Assembly (NCBI RefSeq): GCF_002944315.1
Contig: NZ_CP024311.1
Location: forward strand, 224,501 to 288,500
Length of the DNA: 64,000 bases
Source: Rhizobium sp. NXC24
Lineage (GTDB): Bacteria; Pseudomonadota; Alphaproteobacteria; Rhizobiales; Rhizobiaceae
Direction: 5' to 3'
Shown: piece by piece, positions 1-8,823 of the stretch
Layout of the letters: the number at the start of each line of letters is the position of its first letter
Numbering within the stretch: position 1 is the stretch's first letter
Notes under the pieces: generated by a model
Seen by the model: only the letters and a program-made list of their open reading frames with translations
Databases searched by the model: none
Told to the model about the DNA's origin: nothing
Made by a program: the position numbers and the translations under genes

Positions 1-31
1 TCGTCGGTATCGGTTACCTCCGGAGAATTCG

Positions 32-316
32 ATGTCACCCGCTTTGAAGGCCAGTGTAGAAATTGATCCTGACGTGAACGAGCGCCTGGAGAAGCTGGCT
101 GCCAGTCGCCACCGTCACCCGAATCGGCTGCTGAACGAAGCCGTCAGGCAGTATGTGGAACGTGAGGAAAAGCGCGACTCTCTGTTGCAGGATGTGCGTC
201 GTTCATTGGACGACTATCAGGCGACGGGCCTGCATGTGACGGGCGATGAAGTCATTGCTTGGTTAGAGACTTGGGGCGACGACGATGAGAAGGCCCCACC
301 TGAATGCCATCGGTAA
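32..316 (+). CDS. CopG/RHH-type antitoxin of a type II TA pair
   Basis: A 94-residue protein whose first 45 residues look like a ribbon-helix-helix DNA-binding domain: a short strand (KASVEIDPDVNERLEKLA) followed by two helices ending in LLNEAVRQYVEREE. The acidic C-terminal half (VTGDEVIAWLETWGDDDEKA) would be the toxin-binding part. A CGGAG ribosome site lies about 9 bases before the ATG. The gene overlaps the following RelE/ParE-like toxin by 13 bases, the usual translational coupling for such pairs. By family behaviour it should neutralise the toxin and repress its own promoter, most of which lies left of the window. The call rests on the fold pattern and the pairing. Confidence 0.85.
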   Translation: MSPALKASVEIDPDVNERLEKLAASRHRHPNRLLNEAVRQYVEREEKRDSLLQDVRRSLDDYQATGLHVTGDEVIAWLETWGDDDEKAPPECHR

Positions 317-597
317 GGCTGACGCAGCGCGCTCTTCGTGACCTCGAGCGGATGAGGGCATTTCTGCGGTCTAAAAATGCTGCCGCGGCGAGGAAGGCAT
401 CAGCAAGGATTATTCAAACAATTCAGATATTGTCGAGCCAGCCCGATATGGGGCGGCCCGTGGAAGGCTCAGAACAAGGATTACGCGAGCTCATCGTTAC
501 GTTTGGGCGGGATGGCTATATTGTTCTCTACCAATATATTGGTGAGGACGTTCTTATAGCAGCCATCCGCCATGGCCGCGAAGATGGCTACAAGTAA
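304..597 (+). CDS. RelE/ParE-family toxin
   Basis: A 97-residue basic protein with the ParE/RelE plan: an N-terminal strand (VRLTQRALRDLERMRAFL) leading into a helix, a middle GRPVEGSEQGLREL segment, then strands ending in YIVLYQYIGEDVLIAAIRHGRED. The IRHGRE ending is typical of ParE-like toxins. Family members either inhibit gyrase (ParE) or cleave mRNA on the ribosome (RelE); the sequence alone does not decide, though LREL and the C-terminal RHGRE favour ParE. The start lies inside the antitoxin gene, so the two are translationally coupled. The toxin looks intact. Confidence 0.85.
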   Translation: MPSVRLTQRALRDLERMRAFLRSKNAAAARKASARIIQTIQILSSQPDMGRPVEGSEQGLRELIVTFGRDGYIVLYQYIGEDVLIAAIRHGREDGYK

Positions 598-608
598 CAA
601 CGCGTCAC

Positions 609-1574
609 TTACTGCACGCTCCGCGCCACCCGTTTGAACAGCGACCATTTGCCGTTTTCCCAGCGATATTGATCGGGTGAGATCACATAGGGCACGTCGC
701 TGAGGTCGGTGCTGATCAATTCGAGCAGGTGCAGTCCCTGGGCGTCGTTTTCGTGGGTGAAGAATACCTTGTCGCGTGACAGGAAGGCGGCGATCGGCGC
801 AGCGCCACCGGACTGGTCCTGCACCTGCGCCCAGAATTTCGGCAGGAAGGCGACGCTGGATTCGAACTGGCCGTCGATCTCGACATATTGGAACTGGCTG
901 CGTTTGGCGATCTGCACGCCGGTCTTCGCCAGGAACTTATAGAGGTTATCCTGCGCCGTATCCGCCAGTTCGCCGACGTCAATGCCCCAGCCGTCCAATG
1001 CGGTGGTCATGACATAGCTGACCGCGGTCTCGCCATTGACGACGAAAAGCCTGACCAGATTCTCGGCCTCATCGAGATAGACGAATTGCGGCGGCTCGGG
1101 TTCGTCCTTGACTGCCTGTATCATCTGCTGCCGCGCCACGTCGACGAAGCTGCGCGATTTCAGCACCGGCAGCACCTTGCCGAGCTCGTCGCCGCCTTCC
1201 AACGCTTCGGTCATGTTGAGATAGTTGAGCAGAGCCCGGGCGCGCGCCTGTCCTTTCTTTTCGCGCAGCGCCAGCAGCGCGTTGCTCAGGAATTTCGTCA
1301 TCGTGTCGCCGTTGCGGCTATGCAGCGTCAGGCTGCCAGCACCCGGATCATAGTCGACTTTGATAACCTCCCCGAAAAAGGGCAGGCGCTCTTGCAGGTA
1401 GGCGGCAAAGCGCGCCTCGTTTTCCAGCGCTTCGTCAGGGATGTTGAGATCGAGGCTCTTGATCGCCGGCCTGTTGGCAGGCTGTGGCGCGGGCGGGGCC
1501 GGTGGCTCGATCTGCGTGTTCGGCCGTTTTCCTCTGCCGAAGAGCTTTTTCAGGAAGTTGAACACGCGATACAT
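609..1574 (-). CDS. DUF1444-like protein
   Basis: A cytosolic protein of about 321 residues. After a short basic, Pro-rich N-terminus (FGRGKRPN, then PPAPPAPQPANRPA) there is a single long alpha/beta domain with no transmembrane segment or signal peptide. The pattern (FAAYLQERLPFFGEV near the start, WGIDVGELADTAQDNLYKFL in the middle, and a C-terminal HLLELISTDLSDVPYVISPDQYRW) resembles the DUF1444 (YtpQ) family, whose function is unknown. I chose the ATG at 1574 over an in-frame TTG 21 bases upstream because it opens directly on MYRVFNFLKKLFG. The gene is convergent with the toxin gene and divergent from the MscS-type channel. Confidence 0.7.
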   Translation of the reverse strand: MYRVFNFLKKLFGRGKRPNTQIEPPAPPAPQPANRPAIKSLDLNIPDEALENEARFAAYLQERLPFFGEVIKVDYDPGAGSLTLHSRNGDTMTKFLSNALLALREKKGQARARALLNYLNMTEALEGGDELGKVLPVLKSRSFVDVARQQMIQAVKDEPEPPQFVYLDEAENLVRLFVVNGETAVSYVMTTALDGWGIDVGELADTAQDNLYKFLAKTGVQIAKRSQFQYVEIDGQFESSVAFLPKFWAQVQDQSGGAAPIAAFLSRDKVFFTHENDAQGLHLLELISTDLSDVPYVISPDQYRWENGKWSLFKRVARSVQ

Positions 1575-1738
1575 CCCCAAGCGGTATTCCCGCAAAACCT
1601 AACGTGCCACCAGCTCGTGTGCAATGCCGATACCTAATTGATTGCGTGACTTGCGTAAGTGCCTGCTTGTCCGCACTAAAAAGGCGTATAGTCTGCAAAA
1701 ACAGGCTGGTCGGGCCGATTGCGAGAAGGGCGGCGCAT

Positions 1739-3901
1739 ATGAGTATTGTCGGGGGTGGCAGGCGGTCGATTGGAGCTCTGCTTCTATGTCTTATTGCATT
1801 TGCCGTACCGGCTGCGGTCCATGCGCAAACTGCGGCCGCACCATCGGCCGCCGCTCCGCCACCGGAGAAGGTCCGCGAACTCATTCAGTTGATGAACGAG
1901 CCCGACGTCAAACAGTGGCTTGCGTCGCAGGTGAATGCCAAGCCTGCGTCGACGGACAATCCTAGCTCGGGCGGCGGCCAGATGTCGGAATTGTCCGATA
2001 CGCTCGGCCATACCCGACGGCACCTGGAGATAGTGTCTCAAGCCGCGATGACATTGCCTTCCGAGGTGATGACGGCCACCAAGCGGCTTGAAAACGAAGG
2101 TGAGGCGGCGGGCCGGGTGCGCATCGGCATTCAGGCGGTGGTGCTGTTTTTCTTTGGTCTCGTGGCCGAACTGGTGGTTGCCCGCCTGATCAATGCCAAG
2201 CATATGCAGCGTACCGAGCGGGCGGCCGGGGTTGAGACCGAATTGCAGGCCGCGCGCTTCCAGTTCATGGGCGGCGTGGTGCCGGCCATCGTTCATGGCG
2301 TGGCGATGCTGGTTCCGCTTCTCATCTTCGATTGGCCGCCGATCATCGAAAGTTTTGCAATCGCCTGCGTCATCGCGATCGTCTCCATAAGGCTGGCGGT
2401 CTCGCTCGGCAGACTGCTGATGGAGCTGATAGCGATGCGAAGGGCGAGCGATGTTCTCGATGAGGATGGTGGCGCTGCGCGGATCGCCGAGCGGCGGCGC
2501 GTCGCGAAATACTGGTACAGGCGAGGCACCCTTTTCGTCATCTATTTCGCCTGCGGCTGGGCGGTGGTCCAGGCCATGGAGCCGCTCGGCTTCTCCGATG
2601 GCGCCCGCGCTCTGGTCGGCTATACGCTTGGCATCGGCCTGTTCCTGATTGCCGTCGAAGCTGTCTGGGCGCGTCCCGCGCATGCTGGAACGAATGGCAG
2701 GAAGGTCATCTCGTGGCTGTTGACCATCTATTTCGCCGCGCTTTGGTGCCTGTGGGTGAGCGGCTTCAATGGTCTGCTCTGGCTTGGCATCTATGTCATT
2801 CTGCTGCCGCGCGCGCTTTCGGTGTCGTCGCGGGCGGTGGAAGCGCTGCATGATGCGGCTGGCGGTGTTCTCGGTGCTGGCACGCTTGCGACAGTGCTGC
2901 TCGACCGCGGCGTACGCGCCGTCATCATCGCGCTTGCTGCCCTCTGGCTCGGCCATATGCTCGGTGTTGAAGCAACCATGATGATGAGGCCGCCTGAATC
3001 CATGATCGACCGCATCGCACGCGGCATCATCGGTGGCATCGTCATTCTGCTCGCCGCCGATTTGCTCTGGCATCTGTCGAGGACCTACATCAATGCCAAG
3101 CTGTCCGCGTCTGCGCCGCTCGTCAGCGACAGCGAGGAGATGAGGGCCCGGCGCGCTCGGCTGCACACGCTGCTGCCGATCTTCCGCAATATCCTTGCCG
3201 TGGCCATCGGCATCATCGCCATCATGATGGTGCTGTCGGGTCTCGGTATCGAGATCGGGCCGCTGATCGCCGGCGCCGGCGTGGTCGGTGTTGCCGTCGG
3301 TTTTGGCGCGCAGACCATCGTCAAGGATGTCATCAGCGGCATCTTCTATCTCTGGGATGATGCCTTCCGCATCGGCGAATATATCGAAAGCGGCAACCAC
3401 AAGGGCGTGGTGGAATCCTTCAGCCTTCGCTCGGTGAAACTTCGTCATCAGCGCGGCCCGCTGGCGACGGTTCCCTTCGGCTCGCTCGGAGCGGTCAACA
3501 ACATGAACCGCGATTGGGCGATCGACAAGATCATCATCAAGGTCACCTACGACACCGATTTGACGAAGACCAAGCGGATCATCAAGGAGATCGGCCAGCG
3601 ACTGCTCGATGATCCGGAACTGGCACCCAACATCATCCAGACGCTGAAGATGAAGGGTGTCGAGCAGTTCGGTGATTTCGCGATCGAGATTAGGCTGGCG
3701 ATCACCACCAAGCCCGGCGAAGTCTCCGTCATCCGTCGTAACGCCCTGGCGATGATCAAGCAGGCCTTCGATGAAAACGACATCCATTTTGCCTTCCCGA
3801 CGGTCCAAGTCGCAAGCGAGAAGGATGCCGCCGCAGCGGCCGCCCGCCAAGTGATCGAGATGCGGACGGCGGGCATCGAAGGTGTTGAACAAACCGGGTA
3901 A
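1739..3901 (+). CDS. MscS-family mechanosensitive channel
   Basis: About 720 residues. An N-terminal signal peptide ends near AVPAAVHAQ (residues 20-30), followed by a periplasmic stretch, about ten hydrophobic segments and a C-terminal MscS domain. The pore and beta-domain signature is clear: GAGVVGVAVGFGAQTIVKD near residue 510, then GIFYLWDDAFRIGEYIE and the PLATVPFGSLGAVNN segment. Large MscS relatives of this kind sit in the inner membrane and release solutes on osmotic downshock. The reading frame is open further upstream, but the ATG at 1739 has a GAGAAGG site and opens directly on the signal peptide. No obvious operon partner. Confidence 0.9.
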   Translation: MSIVGGGRRSIGALLLCLIAFAVPAAVHAQTAAAPSAAAPPPEKVRELIQLMNEPDVKQWLASQVNAKPASTDNPSSGGGQMSELSDTLGHTRRHLEIVSQAAMTLPSEVMTATKRLENEGEAAGRVRIGIQAVVLFFFGLVAELVVARLINAKHMQRTERAAGVETELQAARFQFMGGVVPAIVHGVAMLVPLLIFDWPPIIESFAIACVIAIVSIRLAVSLGRLLMELIAMRRASDVLDEDGGAARIAERRRVAKYWYRRGTLFVIYFACGWAVVQAMEPLGFSDGARALVGYTLGIGLFLIAVEAVWARPAHAGTNGRKVISWLLTIYFAALWCLWVSGFNGLLWLGIYVILLPRALSVSSRAVEALHDAAGGVLGAGTLATVLLDRGVRAVIIALAALWLGHMLGVEATMMMRPPESMIDRIARGIIGGIVILLAADLLWHLSRTYINAKLSASAPLVSDSEEMRARRARLHTLLPIFRNILAVAIGIIAIMMVLSGLGIEIGPLIAGAGVVGVAVGFGAQTIVKDVISGIFYLWDDAFRIGEYIESGNHKGVVESFSLRSVKLRHQRGPLATVPFGSLGAVNNMNRDWAIDKIIIKVTYDTDLTKTKRIIKEIGQRLLDDPELAPNIIQTLKMKGVEQFGDFAIEIRLAITTKPGEVSVIRRNALAMIKQAFDENDIHFAFPTVQVASEKDAAAAAARQVIEMRTAGIEGVEQTG

Positions 3902-3998
3902 CCGCCACACATCACTCAAGCACGAGTGCGGTCCGACCTCCGTACGGTTCGCTCTCGCGCGCCATCTTTGATGCATCCATCCTTTTGGAGGTTATGTT

Positions 3999-5027
3999 AT
4001 GGACTATCGCTATCTCGGCGGATCGGGTTTTCGCGTGCCGGTCCTGAGCTTCGGTACCGGCACCTTCGGCGGCAAAGGCGAGTTTTTCGGTGCCTGGGGC
4101 GCCACCGACGTCAATGAGGCAAGCCGTCTGATCGATATATGCCTCGATGCCGGTCTCAATTTCTTCGACAGCGCCGATGTTTATTCCGGCGGCGTTGCCG
4201 AGCAGGTGCTGGGCGAGGCGATCAAGGGTCGCCGCGACAAGGTGCTGATTTCCACCAAGGCAACCTTTCGCTCGGGCGATGGGCCGAATGATGTCGGCTC
4301 TTCGCGCTTCCACCTGATCAAGGCCGTGGAAGCTTCACTGAAGCGCCTGCAGACCGATCATATCGACCTCTTCCAGTTGCATGGCTTCGATGCCATGACA
4401 CCGGTCGAGGAAACGCTGTCGGCGCTCGACGATCTCGTGCGTGCCGGCAAGATTCGCTATGTCGGCTGCTCGAATTTCTCCGGATGGCACCTGATGAAGT
4501 CATTGGCGGCGGCCGATCGCCACAACCTGCCGCGCTATGTCGCGCACCAGGCCTATTATTCGCTTGTCGGCCGCGATTACGAGTGGGAACTCATGCCGCT
4601 TGCTGTCGATCAGAAGGTCGGCACCGTCGTCTGGAGCCCGCTCGGCTGGGGCCGCCTGACCGGCAAGATTCGTCGAGGCCAACCATTGCCGGAGGTCAGC
4701 CGCTTGCACAAGACGGCGGACAATGGCCCACAGGTGGACAACGAGTATCTCTACACTGTGGTCGATGCGCTTGACGAGATTTCGAAGGAAACCGGCAAGA
4801 CTATCCCGCAGGTGGCCCTGAACTGGCTGCTGCAGCGGCCGACAGTGTCGAGCATTATCGTTGGCGCCCGCGACGAAGGCCAGTTGCGCGACAATCTCGG
4901 TGCCGTCGGTTGGAACCTGACCACGGAGCAGGTCGCCCGCCTTGACGCCGCCAGCGCCCAGACGCCCACCTATCCCTATTGGCATCAGCGCGGCTTTAGT
5001 GAACGCAATCCCTTTCCTGCCGGCTGA
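3999..5027 (+). CDS. aldo/keto reductase
   Basis: A 342-residue NADP-dependent oxidoreductase of the aldo/keto reductase superfamily (TIM barrel). Visible landmarks are the N-terminal YRYLGGSGFRVPVLSFGTG strand, the catalytic Asp/Tyr region DSADVYSGGVAEQVLGEA (Tyr near residue 62), the catalytic Lys in VLISTKA, the catalytic His in LFQLHGFD, and the cofactor-binding end SSIIVGARDEGQLRDNL. Length fits the AKR family close to YajO and other broad-range reductases. A TTTTGGAGG site 8 bases before the ATG fixes the start. It is convergent with the SDR gene and appears monocistronic. Substrate unknown. Confidence 0.93.
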   Translation: MDYRYLGGSGFRVPVLSFGTGTFGGKGEFFGAWGATDVNEASRLIDICLDAGLNFFDSADVYSGGVAEQVLGEAIKGRRDKVLISTKATFRSGDGPNDVGSSRFHLIKAVEASLKRLQTDHIDLFQLHGFDAMTPVEETLSALDDLVRAGKIRYVGCSNFSGWHLMKSLAAADRHNLPRYVAHQAYYSLVGRDYEWELMPLAVDQKVGTVVWSPLGWGRLTGKIRRGQPLPEVSRLHKTADNGPQVDNEYLYTVVDALDEISKETGKTIPQVALNWLLQRPTVSSIIVGARDEGQLRDNLGAVGWNLTTEQVARLDAASAQTPTYPYWHQRGFSERNPFPAG

Positions 5028-5063
5028 GGATTTTTATGGGGTCGGCGCTGGTAAGCGCCGGCC

Positions 5064-5792
5064 TCAGAACGTTTCCTTATAGGGGCGCAGGTCGATCTCC
5101 TGCGTCCAGGCGGAGGGATGCTGGCGGTGGATATGCCAGTAGGTCTCGGCGATGGCATCGATGTTGAGCAGCGCGTCGGCCTCCACGTCCGGCCGCCTTG
5201 ACCGCAATCTTTCGCCGTCGATGCCGCCATCGATGATGGTGTGGGCGACATGCAGGCCAAGCGGCCCGAACTCCCGCGCCATGCTCTGGCTGATCATCCT
5301 TAAGCCCGCCTTGGCGGCGGCGAACTGCGCATATCCTGCCTTGCCGCGCAGGCTTGCCGAAGCGCCGGTAAAGATCACTGTGCCGCGTCCGAGGGGGACG
5401 AGATGCCGGGCCGCCTCCCGCCCGACGAGGAAGCCGCCGAAACAGCAGATGCGCCAGAACTCCTCGAACTCGGCGGCGGTGACGCCGCGAAAGCCGACAT
5501 GACGATTGATGCCGGCGTTAAAGACGATGAAGTCCGGCGGATCGATCTCATCCTGCGGCGCAAAGGCATGCTCGAACAGCCGCTTCACCGCGGCTTCGTT
5601 GGTCGCATCGGTTTCTATCGCTTCGGCACTGCCGCCAGAGGCATTGATGGCGTCAGCGACCTTGGTGATCTTTTCCAACGTCCGGCTGGCGATGATGACA
5701 TGGTAGCCTTTGTCGGCCAGCAGCCGGCAGAGGGCTGCGCCGAGACCTTGTTCCGCTCCCACTCCAACGATGATGGCGCTTGGCATACTCAT
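5064..5792 (-). CDS. SDR-family oxidoreductase with Phe in the Tyr position
   Basis: A 242-residue short-chain dehydrogenase. The cofactor-binding glycine motif is VGVGAEQGLGAAL (residues 10-22), NAGINRH is the NAG-type structural motif, and the active-site Ser lies in FTGASASLRGKAGY. The classical YxxxK is read here as FAAAK (in QFAAAKAGLRMISQSM), so the usual catalytic Tyr is Phe unless the Tyr four residues earlier serves. This variant occurs in some SDR subgroups. The ATG overlaps the stop of the upstream flavin reductase by 4 bases (ATGA), so the two are co-translated. Substrate unknown; activity cannot be assumed. Confidence 0.9.
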   Translation of the reverse strand: MSMPSAIIVGVGAEQGLGAALCRLLADKGYHVIIASRTLEKITKVADAINASGGSAEAIETDATNEAAVKRLFEHAFAPQDEIDPPDFIVFNAGINRHVGFRGVTAAEFEEFWRICCFGGFLVGREAARHLVPLGRGTVIFTGASASLRGKAGYAQFAAAKAGLRMISQSMAREFGPLGLHVAHTIIDGGIDGERLRSRRPDVEADALLNIDAIAETYWHIHRQHPSAWTQEIDLRPYKETF

Positions 5793-6910
5793 TCCGCAGC
5801 CTCCCTGGCGTCCAATGTCGGATAATCCGTATAGCCCTCTGCGCCGCCGCCGTAAAAGGTCGGGCGATGATAGGGGTTGAGGCTCGCGCCGCGGCGAATG
5901 CGCTCCGGCAGATCGGGATTGGCGATGAACAGTCGGCCGAAAGCGATGGCGTCAGCATGGCCGGCGGCGAGGGTAGTCTCGGCGGTTTCAGGCTTGAAAT
6001 TGCCGGCGGCGATCAAGGTTCCGGACCAAGCAGGACGGAAGAGCTCCGCTGCCGACGGTACGTTCTTGTGGTCGACTTCGGCTTGGCCGGCGCCGCTGGC
6101 GCGCGGTTCGATCAGGTGCAGATAGGCAAGGTGCAGCCGGTCGAGCTCGCGGATGACATGGCCGTAGAGCCGCAACGGATCGTCCTCGCCGCTGTCATTG
6201 GCAATGCCGAAGGGGGAGAGGCGGACGCCGACGCGATCCGAACCCCAGACCTTGGACACCTCCTCGATCACTTCGAGCAGCAGGCGTGTCCGGTTCTCGA
6301 TCGAACCGCCATATTGGTCAGTGCGTTGGTTCGAACGGGCCTGCAGGAATTGTTCGATCAGATAGCCGTTGGCGCCGTGGATTTCGACACCATCGAAACC
6401 GGCCGCCTTCGCATTGGCAGCCGCCCGGCCGTAGACGTCGATCAGCAGGGGCATCAGATCAGTATCGATTGCCTGCGGCGTCTCGAAGGGCACGCGCTCG
6501 AATGACGCCGTGAAAGCATTTCCGGCAGCCGCGATCGCCGACGGCGCGAATGGCAGGTCGCCATCAGGCTGATGCGAGGAATGGGAAATGCGGCCAACAT
6601 GCCAGAGCTGCAGAAAGATCCGGCCGCGCTTGGCGTGAACCGCTTGGGTGATCGCTTTCCAGCCGGCGATCTGCTCCGACGTATGGATGCCCGGTGTTGC
6701 CGGCATTCCCTGTCCGGCGGGCGAAATCTGCGAACCCTCGGAAATGATCAACCCGCCCCTCGACGCGCGCTGCGCATAATATTCGACGTTCATCGCTGAA
6801 GGCACGTTGCCCGGCTGGCCTGCCCGCATGCGCGTCAACGGCGCCATGACGACACGATGCGCCAGTTCGTATGGACCGACGGCGAGCGGCGAAAACAAAG
6901 TAGTTGTCAT
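5789..6910 (-). CDS. nemA: Old Yellow Enzyme-type alkene reductase
   Basis: About 373 residues. An FMN-dependent NAD(P)H:flavin oxidoreductase of the OYE family (N-ethylmaleimide / xenobiotic alkene reductases). The fold starts at LFSPLAVGPYELAHRVVMAPL with the TRMRA motif. The substrate-binding His/Asn pair is in VEIHGANGYLIEQFLQ, followed by DQYGGSIENRTR, and the phosphate-binding end is DAIAFGRLFIANPDLPERI. Start chosen at the ATG preceded by GGAGAA; upstream in-frame codons fall in the palindromic control region. The SDR gene overlaps its stop. Members reduce activated C=C bonds and nitro-esters; here a redox stress or detoxification role is inferred. Confidence 0.9.
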   Translation of the reverse strand: MTTTLFSPLAVGPYELAHRVVMAPLTRMRAGQPGNVPSAMNVEYYAQRASRGGLIISEGSQISPAGQGMPATPGIHTSEQIAGWKAITQAVHAKRGRIFLQLWHVGRISHSSHQPDGDLPFAPSAIAAAGNAFTASFERVPFETPQAIDTDLMPLLIDVYGRAAANAKAAGFDGVEIHGANGYLIEQFLQARSNQRTDQYGGSIENRTRLLLEVIEEVSKVWGSDRVGVRLSPFGIANDSGEDDPLRLYGHVIRELDRLHLAYLHLIEPRASGAGQAEVDHKNVPSAAELFRPAWSGTLIAAGNFKPETAETTLAAGHADAIAFGRLFIANPDLPERIRRGASLNPYHRPTFYGGGAEGYTDYPTLDAREAAE

Positions 6911-6992
6911 GAAATTCTCCTGCCTGGAGCGGATTTTGCTCCCTGGGCGGAAGGGCCGGTCAGCGGCGGTTCGGTCTGGGGAGATTCGAAAT

Positions 6993-7006
6993 ATGATGAT
7001 CATCAT
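6993..7006. promoter_or_regulatory. candidate operator palindrome upstream of the alkene reductase
   Basis: A perfect 14-base palindrome ATGATGATCATCAT lies about 80 bases before the alkene reductase start, and a related half-element (GAATGATGATTC) follows about 55 bases further upstream. Position and symmetry fit a repressor site controlling the reductase-SDR pair. No regulator gene is adjacent, so the binding protein is unknown. Confidence 0.4.
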
Positions 7007-7097
7007 TTATCCGAACAATCGGACGTGCGCAACCAAATCCCGCGCGAGCAAGATCCGGAGAATGATGATTCCGCCGGGTTCCTGCCGGAGCCTTGGG

Positions 7098-7904
7098 CTA
7101 CCCAGTAATCTTGCGAAGGAAAGTCAGCATCGCATCGTTGAACTGCCCCGGCCGCTGCAGCGGCGCGAAATGGCTGACGCCGGGAAGCAGGATAAGCCCC
7201 GCGCCCGAGATGCTGCGGGCGAGATGGTCGGCGTGGTCGCGCTTGATGAATTCGTCGTGCTCGCTATGCACGATGGCAACAGGCACGTCGATCTCGGCGA
7301 GATCGGAGGCAGAATAGTTCGGCTCCGTCCGCTGCATCAGGCTGACTGCCTGAACGAAGGCGTCGAACTGATCCGGCGTGGCCGAAAGCGCGGCATAGTC
7401 CTTCACATGTCGGGAAAAGCAACGGTCGATGATCGGCGTGGGCACGAATTCCTTTGTGCCGCTGGGGTCCATGTTGCACGCGAAATAGAAAACGCCTGCA
7501 ATGCGCGCCGGATTGGTCCTAGCGAGGATCAAGCCGGTGCATGCCCCGTCGCTCCATCCGACGACGGCTGCTTTTTCAATGTGCAGCCTGTCCATCACGG
7601 CCAGCACGTCCGATGCCATCAGCTCATAGCTATAGGGTCGCAAATCGCGGGTGCTGCGCCCGTGGCCACGGCTATCGATGACGACGGCGCGATAGCCGGC
7701 ATCGATCAAGGCCGGAACCTGATATCCCCAATTGCCGCTGTTTCCGAGGCCGCCATGCAGCAGGATCACCGGCATGCCGGACCCATAGGCCGCATACCAG
7801 ATGCGGGCGCCGTCGTTTTCGACATGACCATGGACATCCGTGGCCGGCAGTGTCGCCGCGCCCTCTGCGGCAAATTTTTCGAGATCGTCGTCCTGGAATC
7901 CCAT
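7098..7904 (-). CDS. alpha/beta hydrolase
   Basis: A 268-residue alpha/beta-hydrolase. The oxyanion region is VILLHGGLGNSGNW, followed by AVVIDSRGHGRSTRD. The nucleophile elbow is GWSDG (residues near 110; Ser as nucleophile), the acid is in VAIVHSEHDEF and the catalytic His in GVSHFAPLQRP. These are the features of the carboxylesterase / haloperoxidase-like group acting on small esters or C-C bonds. The ATG at 7904 is preceded by AGGGAGG at good spacing. No signal peptide. Upstream neighbour is a TauE-type permease on the same strand, with a gap of about 85 bases. Confidence 0.9.
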   Translation of the reverse strand: MGFQDDDLEKFAAEGAATLPATDVHGHVENDGARIWYAAYGSGMPVILLHGGLGNSGNWGYQVPALIDAGYRAVVIDSRGHGRSTRDLRPYSYELMASDVLAVMDRLHIEKAAVVGWSDGACTGLILARTNPARIAGVFYFACNMDPSGTKEFVPTPIIDRCFSRHVKDYAALSATPDQFDAFVQAVSLMQRTEPNYSASDLAEIDVPVAIVHSEHDEFIKRDHADHLARSISGAGLILLPGVSHFAPLQRPGQFNDAMLTFLRKITG

Positions 7905-7990
7905 GCTGATCCGCCTCCCTGATGCCGTCCTTATATCGCATGACGCCGTGAACCCGAAACCTGGAAGAGGCTTCGCCGGCCGTTGGTGCG

Positions 7991-8740
7991 CTAGAAGAAC
8001 GGACGCAGGGCGAGTTCGGTACCAAGCACGATGAGAGCGATCAGGAACCATCGGCGAAACGTTGCGGGACTGACCTTGCGTCGGATTGCCTGTCCCAGCC
8101 ACATTCCGAGCAGCGCCGGCGCTACGGCGAGCGAGGACATCGCCAGATTATCGAGCTGAAAGGCTCCGCGCGCCGCCAATCCGATTGCAAGGGCGATGGT
8201 CGAAACCGTGAAGGAAAGCCCGAGCGCCTGGATCAGATCGTCCTTGCCCAATGCGAGGGCCTGAAGATAGGGAACGGCGGGAATGACAAGGACTCCGGTA
8301 CCGCCAGTGACCGCGCCGGTCATCAGACCGATCAGCGCCGACAGCCAGGGTTCGGCCCTTTTCGGCACGGACAGTTGCCGGGCAAACAGGGTGTAGCCGG
8401 CATAGATGATCAGGGCGGCACCCAGCGCCATCGTGATCCACTGCGTATTGTCGCTCGCCAGCATCGAGGTGGCGGCGACCGTGCTGACAAGAATGCCGAG
8501 CAGCATGGGCCATAGCCTTCCGGCGAGGGCTGCGAAACTCGGTCCGGCGAACAACTGCCAGACATTGGAGACGAAGGACGGCACGATCAGCAAGGCGGCC
8601 GCCGCCACCGGCGGCATGATAGCGCCCAGCAGCCCCATGGCGACCGTCGGCAAGCCCATGCCGGTGACACCCTTGACGATGCCGGCGAGGAGGAAAGTTG
8701 AAGCGGTGGCAAGGATCAGCCAGGAAGAATGGTCGAACAT
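7991..8740 (-). CDS. TauE/SafE-family membrane permease
   Basis: About 249 residues with some eight hydrophobic segments and the twin-repeat organisation of the TauE/SafE (DUF81) family. Repeat landmarks are GIVKGVTGMGLPTVAMGLL near the N-terminus and LMTGAVTGGTGVLVIPAVPY at the start of the second half. Family members export sulfite, sulfoacetate or related organic anions. Start is uncertain: the ATG at 8740 opens on the first membrane helix, while another ATG 36 bases upstream adds a polar leader. It is divergent from a LysR gene about 80 bases away, which probably controls it. Confidence 0.87.
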   Translation of the reverse strand: MFDHSSWLILATASTFLLAGIVKGVTGMGLPTVAMGLLGAIMPPVAAAALLIVPSFVSNVWQLFAGPSFAALAGRLWPMLLGILVSTVAATSMLASDNTQWITMALGAALIIYAGYTLFARQLSVPKRAEPWLSALIGLMTGAVTGGTGVLVIPAVPYLQALALGKDDLIQALGLSFTVSTIALAIGLAARGAFQLDNLAMSSLAVAPALLGMWLGQAIRRKVSPATFRRWFLIALIVLGTELALRPFF

Positions 8741-8823
8741 GCCGCCATTTGTGGCAATTCCGCTGGCCGTCCGCAATGCGGATGATCCTAACTCAGCCTT
8801 TGGCTGTTCCGAAGGCTGGGGGC

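Noticed and set aside
1784..3976. Long open frame (730 codons) antisense to the MscS-type channel
   Set aside because: It mirrors the real gene's codon positions in high-GC DNA, is rich in His/Arg/Asp/Gln with no domain pattern, and the opposite strand has clear MscS motifs.
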